Under the pieces are notes generated by a model. The model saw only the letters and a program-made list of their open reading frames with translations. It was not told the origin of the DNA and searched no databases. Position numbers and translations under genes: made by a program. From contig JAGWAA010000055.1 in assembly GCA_018302165.1 (NCBI GenBank), positions 1 to 5,731 on the forward strand: a stretch of DNA of 5,731 nt, in the 5' to 3' direction. Shown here piece after piece: positions 4,787-5,731 of this stretch. This DNA comes from Candidatus Woesearchaeota archaeon (lineage in GTDB: Archaea > Nanobdellota > Nanobdellia > SCGC-AAA011-G17 > GW2011-AR17). Numbering within the stretch: the stretch's first letter is position 1; each line of letters opens with the position of its first letter.

Positions 4787-5731
4787 TTCTTCTAATGCGT
4801 ATTTTTTGAAATTGTTTATGAAAATATCTAAATCATTTGCATTTATAACACTACCACAAGCATGAAGGTGACCACCGCCTGTACCTTCAATATTTTCTAA
4901 TGATCTTTTTACAATAGGTGGAAGACTTAATTCCCAGGACCTTATGCTTAAGCTGACTTTTTCACCCTTTATTCTTGCGATTATAATTATTCTGTTTGGG
5001 TTTCTATATATTAATTCATTTGAAATTATTGAAGTAAAACTATCCTCTGTAGAATGATATATGTAAATTAGAAAATGTTCGCCATCAATGTGTTTTGAAG
5101 CTTCTTCTATGGCTTTTTCATATTTATTATTCATTTTTTCATAATGTTTATAGATAAATCTTCCTTGTGATGTAGTTTGATTTAATATTTCATAGGGAGA
5201 TTCAATTCGAGTTAGAATTTTTATACATTGTTTTGTAATATCTGAACTTCCTTTTAATGAAAATAAAAAAGCTTTTGAAAGAACTCCGAAAGGTGAATTA
5301 AATATTGCATCTCCAGGGTTTTTTATTTCTGTAAAAATGTCCGGAAATTCTTTTTGGATTTCATCAATATAATCTGGTATATGCCAGTCTGAAATTGTGC
5401 CTATTGCTGATAACCATTTATCTGTTTTCATAGCCTTATATGCCCAATAAGCTGTAGAAAGTTCATCTTTAGGATCTTTAAATTTGGGATTAAAATAATG
5501 TAAATTTTTTTGGTTTATTTCATTTAATGGGTGATGGTCTAAATATACTATAGGAATTTCTACTTCTTCTATATCTTCAGAATTTAAAACCGGTTTGTCA
5601 AGAATAACTAATAAATCATTACTAAGGTTTAGATTTTTCATAATAGTATTTTTGTTTGGTGAACCTTTTATTGCAATACCTTTACCTTTTTTTGTTGCAC
5701 GCCAAAATATTAAGAATGCGCATAATCCATC
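4772..5731 (-). CDS. DHH/DHHA1 family phosphoesterase (RecJ/NrnA-like), 5' end outside the window
   Basis: The frame stays open from TAA at 4772-4774 to the right edge, giving 319 codons without the start. An ATG at 5641 exists, but the 30 codons before it are clearly coding. They begin DGLCAFLIFW, the second half of DHH motif I (DxDGLxA), followed by KGKGIAIK, so 5641 is not the start. Counting from Met-5641 as residue 1, motif II is D15 in LVILDKP, motif III is LDHHP (34-38), motif IV is IGTISDW (80-86, D85), and the DHHA1 domain shows SIRS (232-235) and GTGGGHLHACG (253-263). These residues bind two Mn ions and the substrate phosphate, so the enzyme should be active. The family hydrolyses phosphodiester bonds in short oligonucleotides, single-stranded DNA or cyclic dinucleotides; which one applies here cannot be told. 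Only about 10-30 residues are likely missing. It converges on the protease gene. Confidence 0.92.
   Translation of the reverse strand, partial: DGLCAFLIFWRATKKGKGIAIKGSPNKNTIMKNLNLSNDLLVILDKPVLNSEDIEEVEIPIVYLDHHPLNEINQKNLHYFNPKFKDPKDELSTAYWAYKAMKTDKWLSAIGTISDWHIPDYIDEIQKEFPDIFTEIKNPGDAIFNSPFGVLSKAFLFSLKGSSDITKQCIKILTRIESPYEILNQTTSQGRFIYKHYEKMNNKYEKAIEEASKHIDGEHFLIYIYHSTEDSFTSIISNELIYRNPNRIIIIARIKGEKVSLSIRSWELSLPPIVKRSLENIEGTGGGHLHACGSVINANDLDIFINNFKKYALEELNKK
4775..4807 (+). terminator. Possible T-tract termination region of the presenilin-like gene
   Basis: Plus-strand T6 runs at 4775-4780, just before the stop codon, and at 4802-4807, about 15 bases after it. Archaeal RNA polymerase can terminate on U-rich stretches without a hairpin, so the second run is a plausible terminator. 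It lies within the 3' end of the convergent gene. Confidence 0.3.

Noticed and set aside
1..5731. Defence system, CRISPR, toxin-antitoxin or mobile element
   Set aside because: No repeat-spacer array, transposase, nuclease-helicase set, recombinase or paired small toxin-like genes are visible. The DHH enzyme and TrmB-like gene are ordinary archaeal families.

Overview
This 5.7 kb window looks like a gene-dense, AT-rich archaeal chromosome segment, probably from a DPANN-type lineage such as Woesearchaeota or Pacearchaeota. That placement is inferred from four things: an archaeal-type PheRS alpha N-terminus, a TrmB-family regulator, a short archaeal presenilin-like protease, and TATA boxes placed for leaderless or short-leader transcripts. 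No RNA genes, CRISPR array, IS element or phage gene is visible. No intergenic gap reaches 100 bases.

Layout, left to right. Bases 1-132 (minus) are the first 44 codons of pheS, cut by the left edge. Bases 178-540 (minus) encode an unrecognised 120-residue protein. Bases 543-1267 (minus) hold a TrmB-family regulator whose reading frame is broken near 661-670. The 217-residue open frame stops at 614, but the expected C-terminal end of the family continues out of frame to a stop at 543-545, two bases before the 120-residue gene starts. Bases 1352-2974 (permease) and 2971-3903 (ATPase) form a two-gene ABC-2 exporter operon with a 4-base ATGA overlap. A divergent promoter region at 3904-3982 separates it from a plus-strand presenilin-like intramembrane aspartyl protease (3983-4786). 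That gene converges on, and overlaps by 15 bases, a minus-strand DHH/DHHA1 phosphoesterase. The phosphoesterase has no start in the window: its frame is open through to base 5731 and already shows part of motif I at the edge.

How the genes work together. The ATPase and permease clearly form one membrane exporter of unknown substrate. The TrmB-like gene lies downstream on the same strand with its own TATA box, a strong Shine-Dalgarno sequence and a dyad over the predicted transcription start. It could regulate itself and possibly the exporter, but this is inference. The regulator and the 120-residue gene look like one transcription unit. pheS, the protease and the phosphoesterase look like separate units.

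The most notable observation is the lesion in the TrmB gene. It appears to be an internal deletion plus frame change at a 14-base alternating purine-pyrimidine tract. I see no convincing new multi-gene system here; the rest is ordinary core and accessory archaeal content with some interesting promoter architecture.
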